Origin: Micromonospora kangleipakensis
GTDB lineage: Bacteria > Actinomycetota > Actinomycetes > Mycobacteriales > Micromonosporaceae
DNA length: 64,000 nucleotides
Assembly: GCF_004217615.1 (NCBI RefSeq)
Contig: NZ_SHLD01000001.1
Span: 4,402,001 to 4,466,000 of the forward strand
Direction of reading: 5' to 3'
Shown here: positions 55,093 through 63,368 of the stretch, piece by piece
Layout: every line of letters begins with the position of its first letter
Numbering within the stretch: the first letter of the stretch is position 1
Notes under the pieces: model-generated
Told to the model about the DNA's origin: nothing
Database searches by the model: none
What the model saw: the letters and a program-made list of their open reading frames with translations, nothing else
Position numbers and translations under genes: made by a program

Positions 55093-56886
55093 TCAGAAGA
55101 CCGGCACGCCCGCGCGGACCAGCTTCCAGTTCGGCTCGAAGAAGTCGGCCGGGTCGATGACGCCCTTGGCCTGCGCCCAGTCGATCAGCAGCTGGCGGAT
55201 CTCCTGCTGCTGGTTGTAGACCTGGGTCTTCACGATGCCGGGGAAGTTGCCGCCACCGCTGCGGCGGTAGTTGTTCACCGCGATGACGAACTGCGCGTCG
55301 GCGGCGACCGGGGTGTCGGTGCCCGGCAGGACCAGGCGGCTGATCCGCTGGCCGACCGGCTTCGAGATGTCGATGTCGTAGTCGACACCCGAGATCACGT
55401 CGTAGTTGTAGTCCGGCACCAGCGGGTCGCTGATGTTCGCCGGGTCGACCGTCTCGCCCACCGCGAAGGTCTTGAAGTACTTCGCCGAGTACTCCAGGTA
55501 GGCCTTCACCTCGGCGCCGGTCAGCACGACCGCCTCCAGGGTGTTGTCGTACACGTACAGGCCCGCGACGTCGCGGATCCGCACGTCACCCTGCGGGAAG
55601 ATCGCGGTACGGCTGAACGGCGCCGCGATCGACAGCACCGGCAGGCCCGCGTACGCGGTGCCGGCGAGCGCCCCGATGACCACCTCGGTCTGGACGTGGT
55701 TGATGAAGTCCAGGATCGGGGTGTCCTTGTACCGCGACTCGGCGGCCGACAGCTCCACGCTGGACCGGGCGACGACCGTGTTGACGTACGAGACGGTCTT
55801 GGTGTGCTGGCCGCGCACGGCCGCGAGCACCGCCGGGTCCTCGACCACGGTGTTGGTGTTCAGCATGGTGGCGGACTTGCTGAGCACCCGCCACCGGCCG
55901 TTCTGCTTGGCGACGGTGAAGTCCATCCGGGTGAGGCGCTGGCCCCACTTGGACGGCTCGGAGGTGAGCACCTGCTCGCCGGTGGCGGTGTTGGTGACGA
56001 ACTTCTGCACGACCTCGTTGTGCGCGTGGCCGAACAGGATCGCGTCGATGCCCGGGACCTGCTCGGCGATCAGCGCGACCGGGTTCTCGTTCGGCAGCTC
56101 CGGGCCGTAGCTGGAGGTGCCGCTGTCGCCGCCGTGGGCGGAGATGATGATGATGTCGGCCCCGCGCTCGCGCATGATCGGCACCCACTTGGCGGCGGTG
56201 GCGATCATGTCGGCGAAGACCAGCTTGCCCTCGACGTTGGCCTTGTCCCAGATCGCCACGCCCGGGTTGGTCAGGCCGAGGATGCCGACCTTCAGGGTGG
56301 GGGAGTCGTAGCCGCCGAGGGCCACGTTCTTGATCACGTACGGCAGGAAGGCGGGCTTGCCGGTGGCCTCGTTGATCGCGTTCGCGGCCAGGGCCGGGAA
56401 GCCGAGCTGACCGATCCACTGCGCCAGCAGCGGCAGGCCGTAGTTGAACTCGTGGTTGCCCAGCGTGACGGCGTCGTACTTCAGCACATTCATCGCGTTG
56501 GCCATCGGGTGCGTCTCACCGGTGGTGGTGATCGGCTCCTGCTTGGCGTAGTAGGTGGCCAGCGGGGTGCCCTGGATCGTGTCGCCGGCGTCGAGGACCA
56601 GCGTCGGCTTGCTGCCGCGCTCGGCGCGGATCTGGTTGACCAGGGTGGCCAGCTTGGCGACGCCGACGTCGTTGTGCTTGCTGTCGTCGAACTCGGCGTC
56701 CTTGTAGTAGTCCCAGTTGTAGACGTTGCCGTGGGTGTCCGAGGTGCCCAGGACGGTCAGGTCCCAGGTCTTCGGGCCCTTCGACTCGGCCGCCCGGGCC
56801 GGGGCGCCGGCGATCAGGGGAGCGGTCGCGGCGGCGGCCGCGACGGCGAGCACCTGGCGGCGCGAGGCGCCGGAGGAGGAGGTCAT
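55093..56886 (-). CDS. Tat-exported 5'-nucleotidase / metallophosphatase
   Basis: A 597-residue bifunctional metallophosphatase/5'-nucleotidase. Twin-arginine signal SRRQVLAVAAAAATAPLIAG; N-terminal metallophosphatase domain with GTSDTHGNVYNW, DAGDTIQG, GNHEFNYG, SAHGGDSG and GHAHNEV; C-terminal nucleotidase domain from about residue 350 (binding motif near NNYRRSGGGNFPG). Acts outside the cell in nucleotide or phosphate scavenging. GAAAGG precedes ATG 56886. Confidence 0.9.
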   Translation of the reverse strand: MTSSSGASRRQVLAVAAAAATAPLIAGAPARAAESKGPKTWDLTVLGTSDTHGNVYNWDYYKDAEFDDSKHNDVGVAKLATLVNQIRAERGSKPTLVLDAGDTIQGTPLATYYAKQEPITTTGETHPMANAMNVLKYDAVTLGNHEFNYGLPLLAQWIGQLGFPALAANAINEATGKPAFLPYVIKNVALGGYDSPTLKVGILGLTNPGVAIWDKANVEGKLVFADMIATAAKWVPIMRERGADIIIISAHGGDSGTSSYGPELPNENPVALIAEQVPGIDAILFGHAHNEVVQKFVTNTATGEQVLTSEPSKWGQRLTRMDFTVAKQNGRWRVLSKSATMLNTNTVVEDPAVLAAVRGQHTKTVSYVNTVVARSSVELSAAESRYKDTPILDFINHVQTEVVIGALAGTAYAGLPVLSIAAPFSRTAIFPQGDVRIRDVAGLYVYDNTLEAVVLTGAEVKAYLEYSAKYFKTFAVGETVDPANISDPLVPDYNYDVISGVDYDIDISKPVGQRISRLVLPGTDTPVAADAQFVIAVNNYRRSGGGNFPGIVKTQVYNQQQEIRQLLIDWAQAKGVIDPADFFEPNWKLVRAGVPVF

Positions 56887-57015
56887 GCCGTGCCTTTCGG
56901 TGGGGGTGGACGCGCCTCGTGGGCGCCGTTGCGCACCATAGCCAGCGGCAGTCACTCCTGCCACAGCGGCCCGAGGTCTTTCACCAGACCAGCGTCACCG
57001 GCCGCGGGCGCGTAA

Positions 57016-57111
57016 CACGGCGGCCATCCGGAGGCCGTCTTCGCCTCTCAGGAGTCCAGCCACGCCGCCGGGGAGATCCTCGGCGTCACCGGCGGCAAGC
57101 TCACCAGGTGA
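57016..57111 (+). pseudogene. Remnant of a short-chain dehydrogenase C terminus
   Basis: An open stretch of 31 codons with no start, ending in TGA at 57109. It reads VFASQESSHAAGEILGVTGG, the C-terminal signature of SDR oxidoreductases (ASxESSYxTGExLxVxGG). The rest of the gene is missing; a stop TAA lies just upstream at 57013. A decayed fragment, left between two leftward genes. Confidence 0.5.
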
Positions 57112-57136
57112 CGCCCCGCCGGGTGGCCGCCGGCCG

Positions 57137-57790
57137 TCACCGGGGCCAGGCGGCCATCCGGCGGCGCACCCGGGCCACCTGGGCCGCGTCGAGCCCGTAG
57201 CGCGCGAACCGACGGTCCGGCACCTGATCCAGGTAGCGGCCCGCCGCGCGGACGTCGGCCAGGTCCAGCGCCGGGTCGACCTGGCGGGCCAGCTCCAGCA
57301 GCTCCGCCACGTCGTAGTGGTCCAGCGCCGAGGAGACGTCGATGTAGTCGCGCACCTCGCGCCGGTTGACCAGCGCGGCGGTCTTGTTCGCCACCAGGTC
57401 GCGGACGTCCATCACCGGGCCGAGGTCCATCACCACCGGACTGCGGTACCGGTCGAGGCGGGCCAGGCTCAACCGGATCTGCCGGCCGTCCCGGCTCACC
57501 ACGAAGTCCCGCATGTCCCGGTCGAACCCGTCGAACAGCTCACCGAGCTCGCTGTCCGGGTCGGCGTCCACCACCTCGTAGCCGGCCCGCTCCAGCGCCG
57601 TACGCACCCCGGCCGCCGCCGCGGCGGCCGCCCCCTCCACGTCCGCGAAGAGGTCCACGTCCTCCGTCGGGCGGGTGACCAGCCCGTGCGCCGCCCACGC
57701 CACCCCGCCACCCAGCACGAACCGGTGCGGCCCGGCGGCCGCGAGGGCCACCCGGGCCACCTCCCGGTAGAAGTCGTGCAGGTGGGTCAC
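57137..57790 (-). CDS. Nucleotidyltransferase-fold protein (AbiEii/MenT-like), putative toxin
   Basis: A 217-residue protein with the nucleotidyltransferase motif LGGGVAWAAHGLVTRPTEDV followed by DLF, giving Gly-Gly and the Asp-x-Asp metal pair, then a helical C terminus (NKTAALVNRREVRDYIDVSS). AbiEii/MenT toxins of this fold add nucleotides to tRNA or stall growth. GTG 57790 overlaps the stop of a 113-residue gene (GTGA), the usual toxin-antitoxin layout. Function inferred from fold and operon. Confidence 0.72.
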   Translation of the reverse strand: MTHLHDFYREVARVALAAAGPHRFVLGGGVAWAAHGLVTRPTEDVDLFADVEGAAAAAAAGVRTALERAGYEVVDADPDSELGELFDGFDRDMRDFVVSRDGRQIRLSLARLDRYRSPVVMDLGPVMDVRDLVANKTAALVNRREVRDYIDVSSALDHYDVAELLELARQVDPALDLADVRAAGRYLDQVPDRRFARYGLDAAQVARVRRRMAAWPR

Positions 57791-58128
57791 GCGGTACGCA
57801 GGGCCCGGTGCCGGCTCTCCCACGCCACGCGTACACCCCGCGGCAGGTTCAGCCGCCGCCATACCCGGCGCAGCGTCCGGCCGTTGATCAGCGCCCGCAG
57901 GTCGTCGGTGCGGGTCGTCTCGCGCAGCACGTTCTCGTACATCCAGAGCAGGTCGTCCGGGTCACCCAGGTCGAAGACGCGCTCACTGCTCCACATCAGC
58001 CGCACCGGCAGCTCGACGATGCCCCGGGTGGGGCCGGTCAGCTCGGCGAGGGTGCGGGCCACCACGGCGGGGCGACCCGGTCGGGCCAGCGGGGCCACCG
58101 GGGTCGACGTGGGGGAGAGCGCCTGCAT
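57787..58128 (-). CDS. Small partner of the nucleotidyltransferase, putative antitoxin
   Basis: A 113-residue basic protein, first gene of the two-gene operon. Contains LPVRLMWSSERVFDLGDPDD and RALINGRTLRRVWRRLNLPRG; the C terminus is strongly basic. It does not look like the winged-helix AbiEi antitoxin. On the minus strand TACCCT (58135-58140) lies six bases before the ATG, so leaderless. Antitoxin role is a guess from operon position. Confidence 0.6.
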   Translation of the reverse strand: MQALSPTSTPVAPLARPGRPAVVARTLAELTGPTRGIVELPVRLMWSSERVFDLGDPDDLLWMYENVLRETTRTDDLRALINGRTLRRVWRRLNLPRGVRVAWESRHRALRTA

Positions 58129-58232
58129 GGTGTCAGGGTAACGCCAACTCGGCTGCGCGCTGTTCTGCGGTTGTGGGGTTTTCCTGGTGGTGCCTCTTTC
58201 CTGCGGCTGGCTGCGCCTGTTGCGGTCCGTTG

Positions 58233-58320
58233 TTGGTTGCGGTGGGGGGTGTGGCCGGCCGTGCCCGGCTCCGGGCGGTCAGGCTTGATCTCTGCACCGG
58301 CCACGGCGGGCCACACCCCC
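58233..58320 (+). repeat. Palindromic end element B
   Basis: Arms 58245-58263 and 58302-58320 pair over 19 bases with one mismatch; the 38-base middle contains the invariant core CGGGCGGTCAGGCTTGATC. It lies between two divergent genes, where a terminator would have no obvious use. Confidence 0.7.
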
Positions 58321-58621
58321 GTTGTGCGCGGGCTCCGCGCTCCGGCGCCGGGTAGGGGTCGGTTCTTTTTCCGGGTACGCGGTGCCGCCCCCTGCTGGCG
58401 TCAGCCCCTGGTCGGGTCGTCGTCTGGTGCCCTGCCGGCTCGGGCCCGCGCCGTGCCGGTTGGGCGTGATCGACTCCGTGTCCCCGATGTGGCGATGTCC
58501 GACAGGCGCGGATTCCGCCACATGGGGGATCTGGTGCCGGGTGTCCGTTTCCGGCCGGCAGGTGGCGGACGGTCTGGGTCGGGTGTCCGTTTCTGGGTGT
58601 GACCGGCGGCATCCTGACGGC

Positions 58622-58730
58622 GGAATCGTGGCGGGCCGGGGGTCGTTACATCTGGCGTACGACCGAGTACCTGGCCCGCTCGACCGGGCCGATGGTCGGG
58701 CCCCGGAATGATGGCGGCCTGCCGGTCGTT
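58622..58730 (+). promoter_or_regulatory. Tandem ECF-type promoters of cassette 2
   Basis: GGAATC (58622-58627)-N16-CGTT (58644-58647) and GGAATG (58705-58710)-N16-CGTT (58727-58730), 83 bases apart, identical to cassette 1. Confidence 0.6.
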
Positions 58731-58877
58731 ACATATGGTCCCGGCGCCGCGAAGAGGCCCCCGCTCCGCGGTCGGACCGGGCAGAGACTTTCCCCCCTTG
58801 AACTTAGTGAGCGCCTGACGGTGCTTGCGCATGTCCCGGCCCCCACCGGGTGTGCGCCAACCCCCAAGGAGCTTTCC

Positions 58878-59462
58878 ATGAACACGATGCTGCGTAAGAG
58901 CGTGCTGGGTGTTGCTGGTCTGGCTTTTGCCGGTGGTGTGTTCGCCGGTCCGATCGCCGCTCACGCCGACACCGGCCCCGTCACCGGCAAGCCGGTCGCG
59001 GTGCAGGCTGACAAGCCGGACAGCGGCAAGCTGATCCCGCATGGTGTGCAGGGCAAGCAGTCGCACATCTCGCTGAACGATGAGCAGACCGGCAACGCGA
59101 AGGCGATCATCGCCGCGACGAAGAAGGCGGGTCTGCCGGAGCGGGCCGCGGTGATCTCGATCGCCACGAGCCTGCAGGAGTCGAAGCTGGAGAACCTGGG
59201 TCATCTGGGTGACCGCAACGACCATGACTCGCTGGGCCTGTTCCAGCAGCGCCCGTCCTCGGGTTGGGGTACGCCGGAGCAGATCACCGACCCCGAGTAC
59301 TCCACCACCGCGTTCCTGAAGGGTCTGAAGCAGGTCGACGGGTGGCAGGACATGCCGCTGACCGAGGCCGCCCAGACGGTGCAGGTGTCGGCCTACCCGG
59401 ACGCCTACGCCCAGTGGGAGAAGCAGGCCGCCCACATCGTCGCCGCCAACTGGAACAGCTGA
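58878..59462 (+). CDS. Secreted lysozyme-like protein, cassette 2 copy
   Basis: A 194-residue near-twin of the product at 49792: the same signal peptide, linker and lysozyme-like domain with LQES catalytic Glu and GLFQQRPSSGWG. Changes are confined to NTMLRKS at the start and YSTTAFLKG in the domain; other differences are silent. AAGGAG before the ATG. Duplicate with shared promoter region suggests dosage rather than new function. Confidence 0.8.
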   Translation: MNTMLRKSVLGVAGLAFAGGVFAGPIAAHADTGPVTGKPVAVQADKPDSGKLIPHGVQGKQSHISLNDEQTGNAKAIIAATKKAGLPERAAVISIATSLQESKLENLGHLGDRNDHDSLGLFQQRPSSGWGTPEQITDPEYSTTAFLKGLKQVDGWQDMPLTEAAQTVQVSAYPDAYAQWEKQAAHIVAANWNS

Positions 59463-59478
59463 CCCCATAAAGCATTAA

Positions 59479-59521
59479 GCCGCTGGCCGGCACCCCGAGA
59501 CACGGGGTGCCGGCCAGCGGC
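59479..59521 (+). terminator. Terminator hairpin of cassette 2 gene
   Basis: Perfect 18-base arms (59479-59496 and 59504-59521) with the same stem as in cassette 1 and loop GAGACAC. Confidence 0.75.
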
Positions 59522-59578
59522 GTATCCACGTACCGGCGAAAGAACCGTGACCGCCGGACGGACGGTGACCAAGGTCAG

Positions 59579-59664
59579 GGCTGGGGGCGACCGTTCCCGG
59601 CGGACGGATCAAGCCTGACCGCCCGAAGCCGGGGACGGTCGCCCCCAGCCCCCGCCGCAACCAC
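59579..59664 (-). repeat. Palindromic end element D
   Basis: Arms 59579-59600 and 59629-59650 pair over 22 bases with one T-G wobble; 28-base loop containing the invariant core on the minus strand. Same stem family as element C. Confidence 0.7.
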
Positions 59665-60032
59665 GCCACGCGGGCACCAACAGCAGCCACCGCGGACCCA
59701 GTGACGGCGCTCACCGGGGGTGCCGGAACACCGGACCGGGTGGCATCGTTGTGCAGAGCGTCGGTGTGTCCAGTGTCCCCGGGCCTCACCTAAATTGCCT
59801 TCGCGGAATACCGTTCGGCTGGAGCCGCGTCGTGCCACTCGCCGAGAGGCGACCTGCACACCGACGCCCAGCGGCGCCCCGGCCATCCGGCCGGGGCGCC
59901 GCTGTCTGTGCACCCAGATGAGGATGCCGGACGGGACGGGCCGGTGCCGCGAGATGATCTGCCACTCGGGTCGCGGGCACCCGATCACTGGCCTATGTTC
60001 AGATGGTCAGCTTCCGCCAGCGGGGGAGGGGG
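59665..60032 (+). other. Leader region of the formate dehydrogenase operon
   Basis: 368 bases without a gene. Holds a perfect 16-bp hairpin (next entry), a weak ECF-like motif GGAATA (59808-59813) with CGTC 17 bases on, and TATGTT (59994-59999), a likely -10 whose start point near 60006 gives a short leader with GGGGGAGGG before GTG 60033. No tRNA-Sec found here. Confidence 0.5.
59869..59904. terminator. Strong hairpin upstream of the formate dehydrogenase gene
   Basis: CAGCGGCGCCCCGGCC (59869-59884) pairs perfectly with GGCCGGGGCGCCGCTG (59889-59904) over a four-base loop. No T run. Probably insulates the fdh operon from read-through. Confidence 0.55.
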
Positions 60033-63000
60033 GTGTTCCGGTTGGGTCTCCGGACCTTCATCGAGGGTTGGCCGGTCTACCGGCAGCTCACCGGCACCGA
60101 TCCGCTTGGCCGGGGCGCCGCGGCCAAGTCCGCGCGCTCCACGTCGCTGACCGCCCGCACTGAGACCGCCGATTCGGTGGCCAGGTCGGTCTGCCCGTAC
60201 TGCGCGGTGGGCTGCGGGCAGCGGGTGTTCGTCAAGGACGGGCAGGTCTCCCAGATCGAGGGTGACCCGGACAGTCCGATCTCCCGTGGTCGGCTCTGCC
60301 CGAAGGGGTCGGCCAGCAAGAGCCTGGTCACCAGTCCGCTGCGGCAGACCAAGGTCCGCTACCGCCGGCCGTACGGCACGGAGTGGGAGGACCTGGAGCT
60401 CGACGTGGCGCTCGACATGATCGCCGACCGGGTCCTCGCCGCCCGTGACGAGACCTGGGAGGACGTCGACGACTCCGGTCGGCCGCTGAATCGGACGTTG
60501 GGCATCTCCAGCCTGGGCGGGGCGACGCTGGACAACGAGGAGAACTACCTCATCAAGAAGCTGTTCACGGCGATGGGGGCGCTCCAGATCGAGAACCAGG
60601 CCCGGATTTGACACTCCGCCACCGTCCCCGGTCTGGGGACCAGCTTCGGTCGTGGCGGCGCGACGGACTTCCAGCAGGACCTGATCAACTCTGACGTCAT
60701 CGTCATCCAGGGCTCCAACATGGCCGAGGCGCATCCGGTGGGCTTCCAGTGGGTGATGGAGGCGAAGAAGCGCGGCGCCAAGGTCTTCCACGTCGACCCG
60801 CGGTTCACCCGGACCAGCGCGCTCGCCGACACGTACCTGCCGATCCGGGCGGGCACCGACATCGCGCTCCTCGGCGGCGTGGTGCGGTACATCCTGGACA
60901 ACGAACTGGACTTCCGGGAGTACGTGCTGGCGTACACCAACGCGGCCACCATCGTCGACGAGCGGTTCGCCGACACCGAGGACCTGGACGGGCTCTTCTC
61001 CGGCTACAACCCGGAGACCGGCTCGTACGACCAGGCCAGCTGGCAGTACGAGGGGCACGGGAATCGCACCCGGGCCAGGGGAACGGGCAAGGAGCGGGAG
61101 ACCGCGGCCGGGATGGAGCACGAGTCGCACGGCGCGCCCCTGGCGGCGGAGACGCACCGGGACGAGACCCTGCGGCACCCCCGCTGCGTCTACCAGATCC
61201 TCAAGCGGCACTTCGCCCGCTACACCCCGGAGATGGTCGAGCGGGTCTGCGGCATCCCCCAGGAGAAGTTCCTGGAACTCGCCCGGGCCTGGACGGAGAA
61301 CTCCGGCCGGGAGCGGACCGGGGTGCTCGTCTACTCGGTGGGCTGGACCCAGCACAGCGTCGGCGTGCAGTACATCCGCACCGGCGCGATCATCCAGACC
61401 CTGCTGGGCAACATCGGGCGGCCGGGCGGTGGCATCCTGGCGCTGCGCGGGCATGCCAGCATCCAGGGCTCCACCGACATCCCGACGCTGTTCAACCTGC
61501 TGCCCGGCTATCTGCCGATGCCGCACCACGCCGACCACCCGACCTTCGCCAGGTGGGTGGACAGCATCCGCCACCCCGGCCAGAAGGGCTTCTGGGGCAA
61601 CTCGCGGGCCTTCGCGGCCAGCCTGCTCAAGGCGTACTGGGGCGACGCGGCCACGCCGGAGAACGACTTCTGCTACGGCTACCTGCCCCGGATGACCGGC
61701 GACCACGGGACGTATCAGCAGGTGCTGAACATGATCGACGGCCACGTGAAGGGCTACTTCCTGCTCGGCCAGAACCCGGCGGTCGGCTCGGCGCACGGCA
61801 AGGCCCAGCGCCTGGGCATGGCCAACCTCGACTGGCTGGTCGTCCGCGACCTGTTCATGATCGAGAGTGCCACGTTCTGGAAGAACAGCCCGGAGATCGC
61901 CACCGGCGAGATCGTGCCGGAGGAGTGCCGCACCGAGGTCTTCTTCCTGCCCGCCGCCTCGCACGTGGAGAAGGAGGGCACCTTCACCCAGACCCAGCGG
62001 CTGCTGCAGTGGCGGGAGAAAGCCCTCGACCCGCCGGGTGACTGCCGCTCCGAGCTGTGGTTCTTCTACCACCTCGGGCGGGTGCTGCGGGAGAAGCTGG
62101 CCGGCTCCGACAAGCCCCGGGACCGGGCGCTGCTCGACCTCGCCTGGGACTACCCCACGCACGGCCCGCACGCCGAGCCGAGCGCCGAGGCGGTGCTCAG
62201 GGAGATCAACGGGTACGAGGTGGCCACCGGGCGCCCGCTCGGCGGATTTGCCGAGGCCCGTGACGACGGCTCGACCGCGATCGGCTGCTGGATCTACAGC
62301 GGCGTCTACGCCGACGGGGTCAACCAGGCCGCCCGCCGCAAGCCCGGCCACGAACAGAGCTGGGTCGCCCCCGAATGGGGCTGGGCCTGGCCGGCCAACC
62401 GGCGCACCCTCTACAACCGCGCCTCCGCCGACCCGCAGGGCCGGCCGTGGAGCGAGCGGAAGAAGTACGTCTGGTGGGACGCGGACAAGGGCGAGTGGAC
62501 CGGCCACGACGTGCCGGACTTCGAGAAGACCAAGCCGCCGACGTACCGGCCGGCGGACGACGCCTCGGGGCCGGAGGCGCTCGCCGGGGACGACCCGTTC
62601 GTGATGCAGGGCGACGGCAAGGCCTGGCTTTACGCGCCGCGCGGGGTGCTCGACGGGCCGTTGCCGACGCACTACGAGCCGGCCGAGTCGCCGATGCGCA
62701 ACCCGCTGTACGGGCAGCAGGCCAACCCGACCCGCAAGATCTACGAGCACCCGCTGAACCGGATCAACCCGAGCCCGCCGGAGCCGCACAGCCAGGTCTT
62801 CCCGTACGTGTTCACGGTCAGCCGGCTCACCGAGCACCACACCGCGGGCGGGATGAGCCGCACGGTACGGCCGCTCGCCGAGCTGCAGCCGGAGATGTTC
62901 GTGGAGGTGTCCCCGGAGCTGGCCGCCGAGGTGGGGCTGGAGCACCTCGATTGGGCGCACCTGATCAGCGGCCGCGCGGTGATCGAGGCCAAGGTGTTGG

Positions 63001-63368
63001 TGACCGACCGGCTCACCCCGCTGCGGGTGGACGGCCGGGTGATCCACCAGCTCTGGCTGCCGTACCACTTCGGCAGCGAGGGCCTGGTCACCGGCGACTC
63101 GGCCAACGACCTGTTCGGCATCACCCTGGACCCGAACGTGCTGATCCAGGAGAGCAAGGTCGGCACCTGTGACGTCCGGCCCGGCCGGCGGCCCACCGGC
63201 CCGGCCCTGCTCGACCTGGTCGCCGAGTACCAGCGCCGGGCCGGCATGACCGCCGACCGGAAGGTGCCGATCGTCACCACCGACGTGCTCGGCGGGGAGG
63301 ACGCGGCCGGCAGCACCGACGAGCAGTCCCCCGAGGCGGCGGCGCAGGACGGAGACGGGGATGCCTGA
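60033..63368 (+). CDS. fdhA: Formate dehydrogenase catalytic subunit with selenocysteine (in-frame TGA at 60609)
   Basis: A 1111-residue molybdopterin enzyme (FdnG/FdoG type) oxidising formate to CO2. N-terminal 4Fe-4S motif CPYCAVGC...LCPKG, then NQARI, TGA, HSATVPGLGTSFGRGG: the TGA is where FdnG-type enzymes have selenocysteine (residue 193 here). The frame continues without break to 63368, with MAEAHPVGFQWVMEAKKRG and DPRFTRTSA for cofactor binding. GTG 60033 is preferred over ATG 60003 because the likely transcription start lies after 60003 and GGGGGAGGG precedes the GTG. No twin-arginine signal, so probably cytoplasmic-facing. Next gene overlaps by eight bases. Confidence 0.92.
60609..60640 (+). 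promoter_or_regulatory. Selenocysteine codon TGA with SECIS hairpin
   Basis: TGA at 60609-60611 is followed 12 bases later by GTCCCC (60624-60629), loop GGTCT (60630-60634) and GGGGAC (60635-60640). The GGTCT loop begins 18 bases after TGA, as in the E. coli fdhF element as I recall it. GGUCU-type loops are what SelB binds. Confidence 0.88.

Larger units (their letters stand above)
58129..58877. other. Long intergenic region, mostly cassette 2 leader
   Basis: About 750 bases. 58129-58232 serves as promoter of the leftward toxin-like pair (TACCCT at 58135-58140). From 58233 it is the left part of cassette 2. No further gene found. Confidence 0.6.
58233..59664. mobile_element. Cassette 2: second copy of the 1.43-kb lysozyme-like unit
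   Basis: Same order and orientation as cassette 1: end element B, leader, two ECF-type promoters, lysozyme-like gene, terminator, end element D. Ends read TTGGTTGCGGTGGGGG at the left and CCCCCGCCGCAACCAC at the right. From 58466 to 59462 the two copies are nearly identical; 58335-58465 has diverged; outside the ends no similarity is seen. Direct repeats 9 kb apart could recombine and delete the genes between. Confidence 0.45.

Noticed and set aside
59800..59910. tRNA-Sec gene next to the selenoprotein operon
   Set aside because: A 16-bp perfect hairpin with a four-base loop is present, but no anticodon TCA arm, T-arm or CCA end can be formed.
60603..60720. Frameshift or nonsense mutation splitting the formate dehydrogenase gene
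   Set aside because: Reading frame is unchanged on both sides, TGA is exactly at the catalytic selenocysteine position, and a SECIS-like hairpin follows.
59985..63068. Long open frame (over 1000 codons) antisense to the formate dehydrogenase gene
   Set aside because: Arises from GC-rich third positions of the real gene on the other strand; its translation is low-complexity and without motifs. Similar long shadow frames (for example 3984-6281 plus, 26001-29327 minus) were dropped for the same reason.
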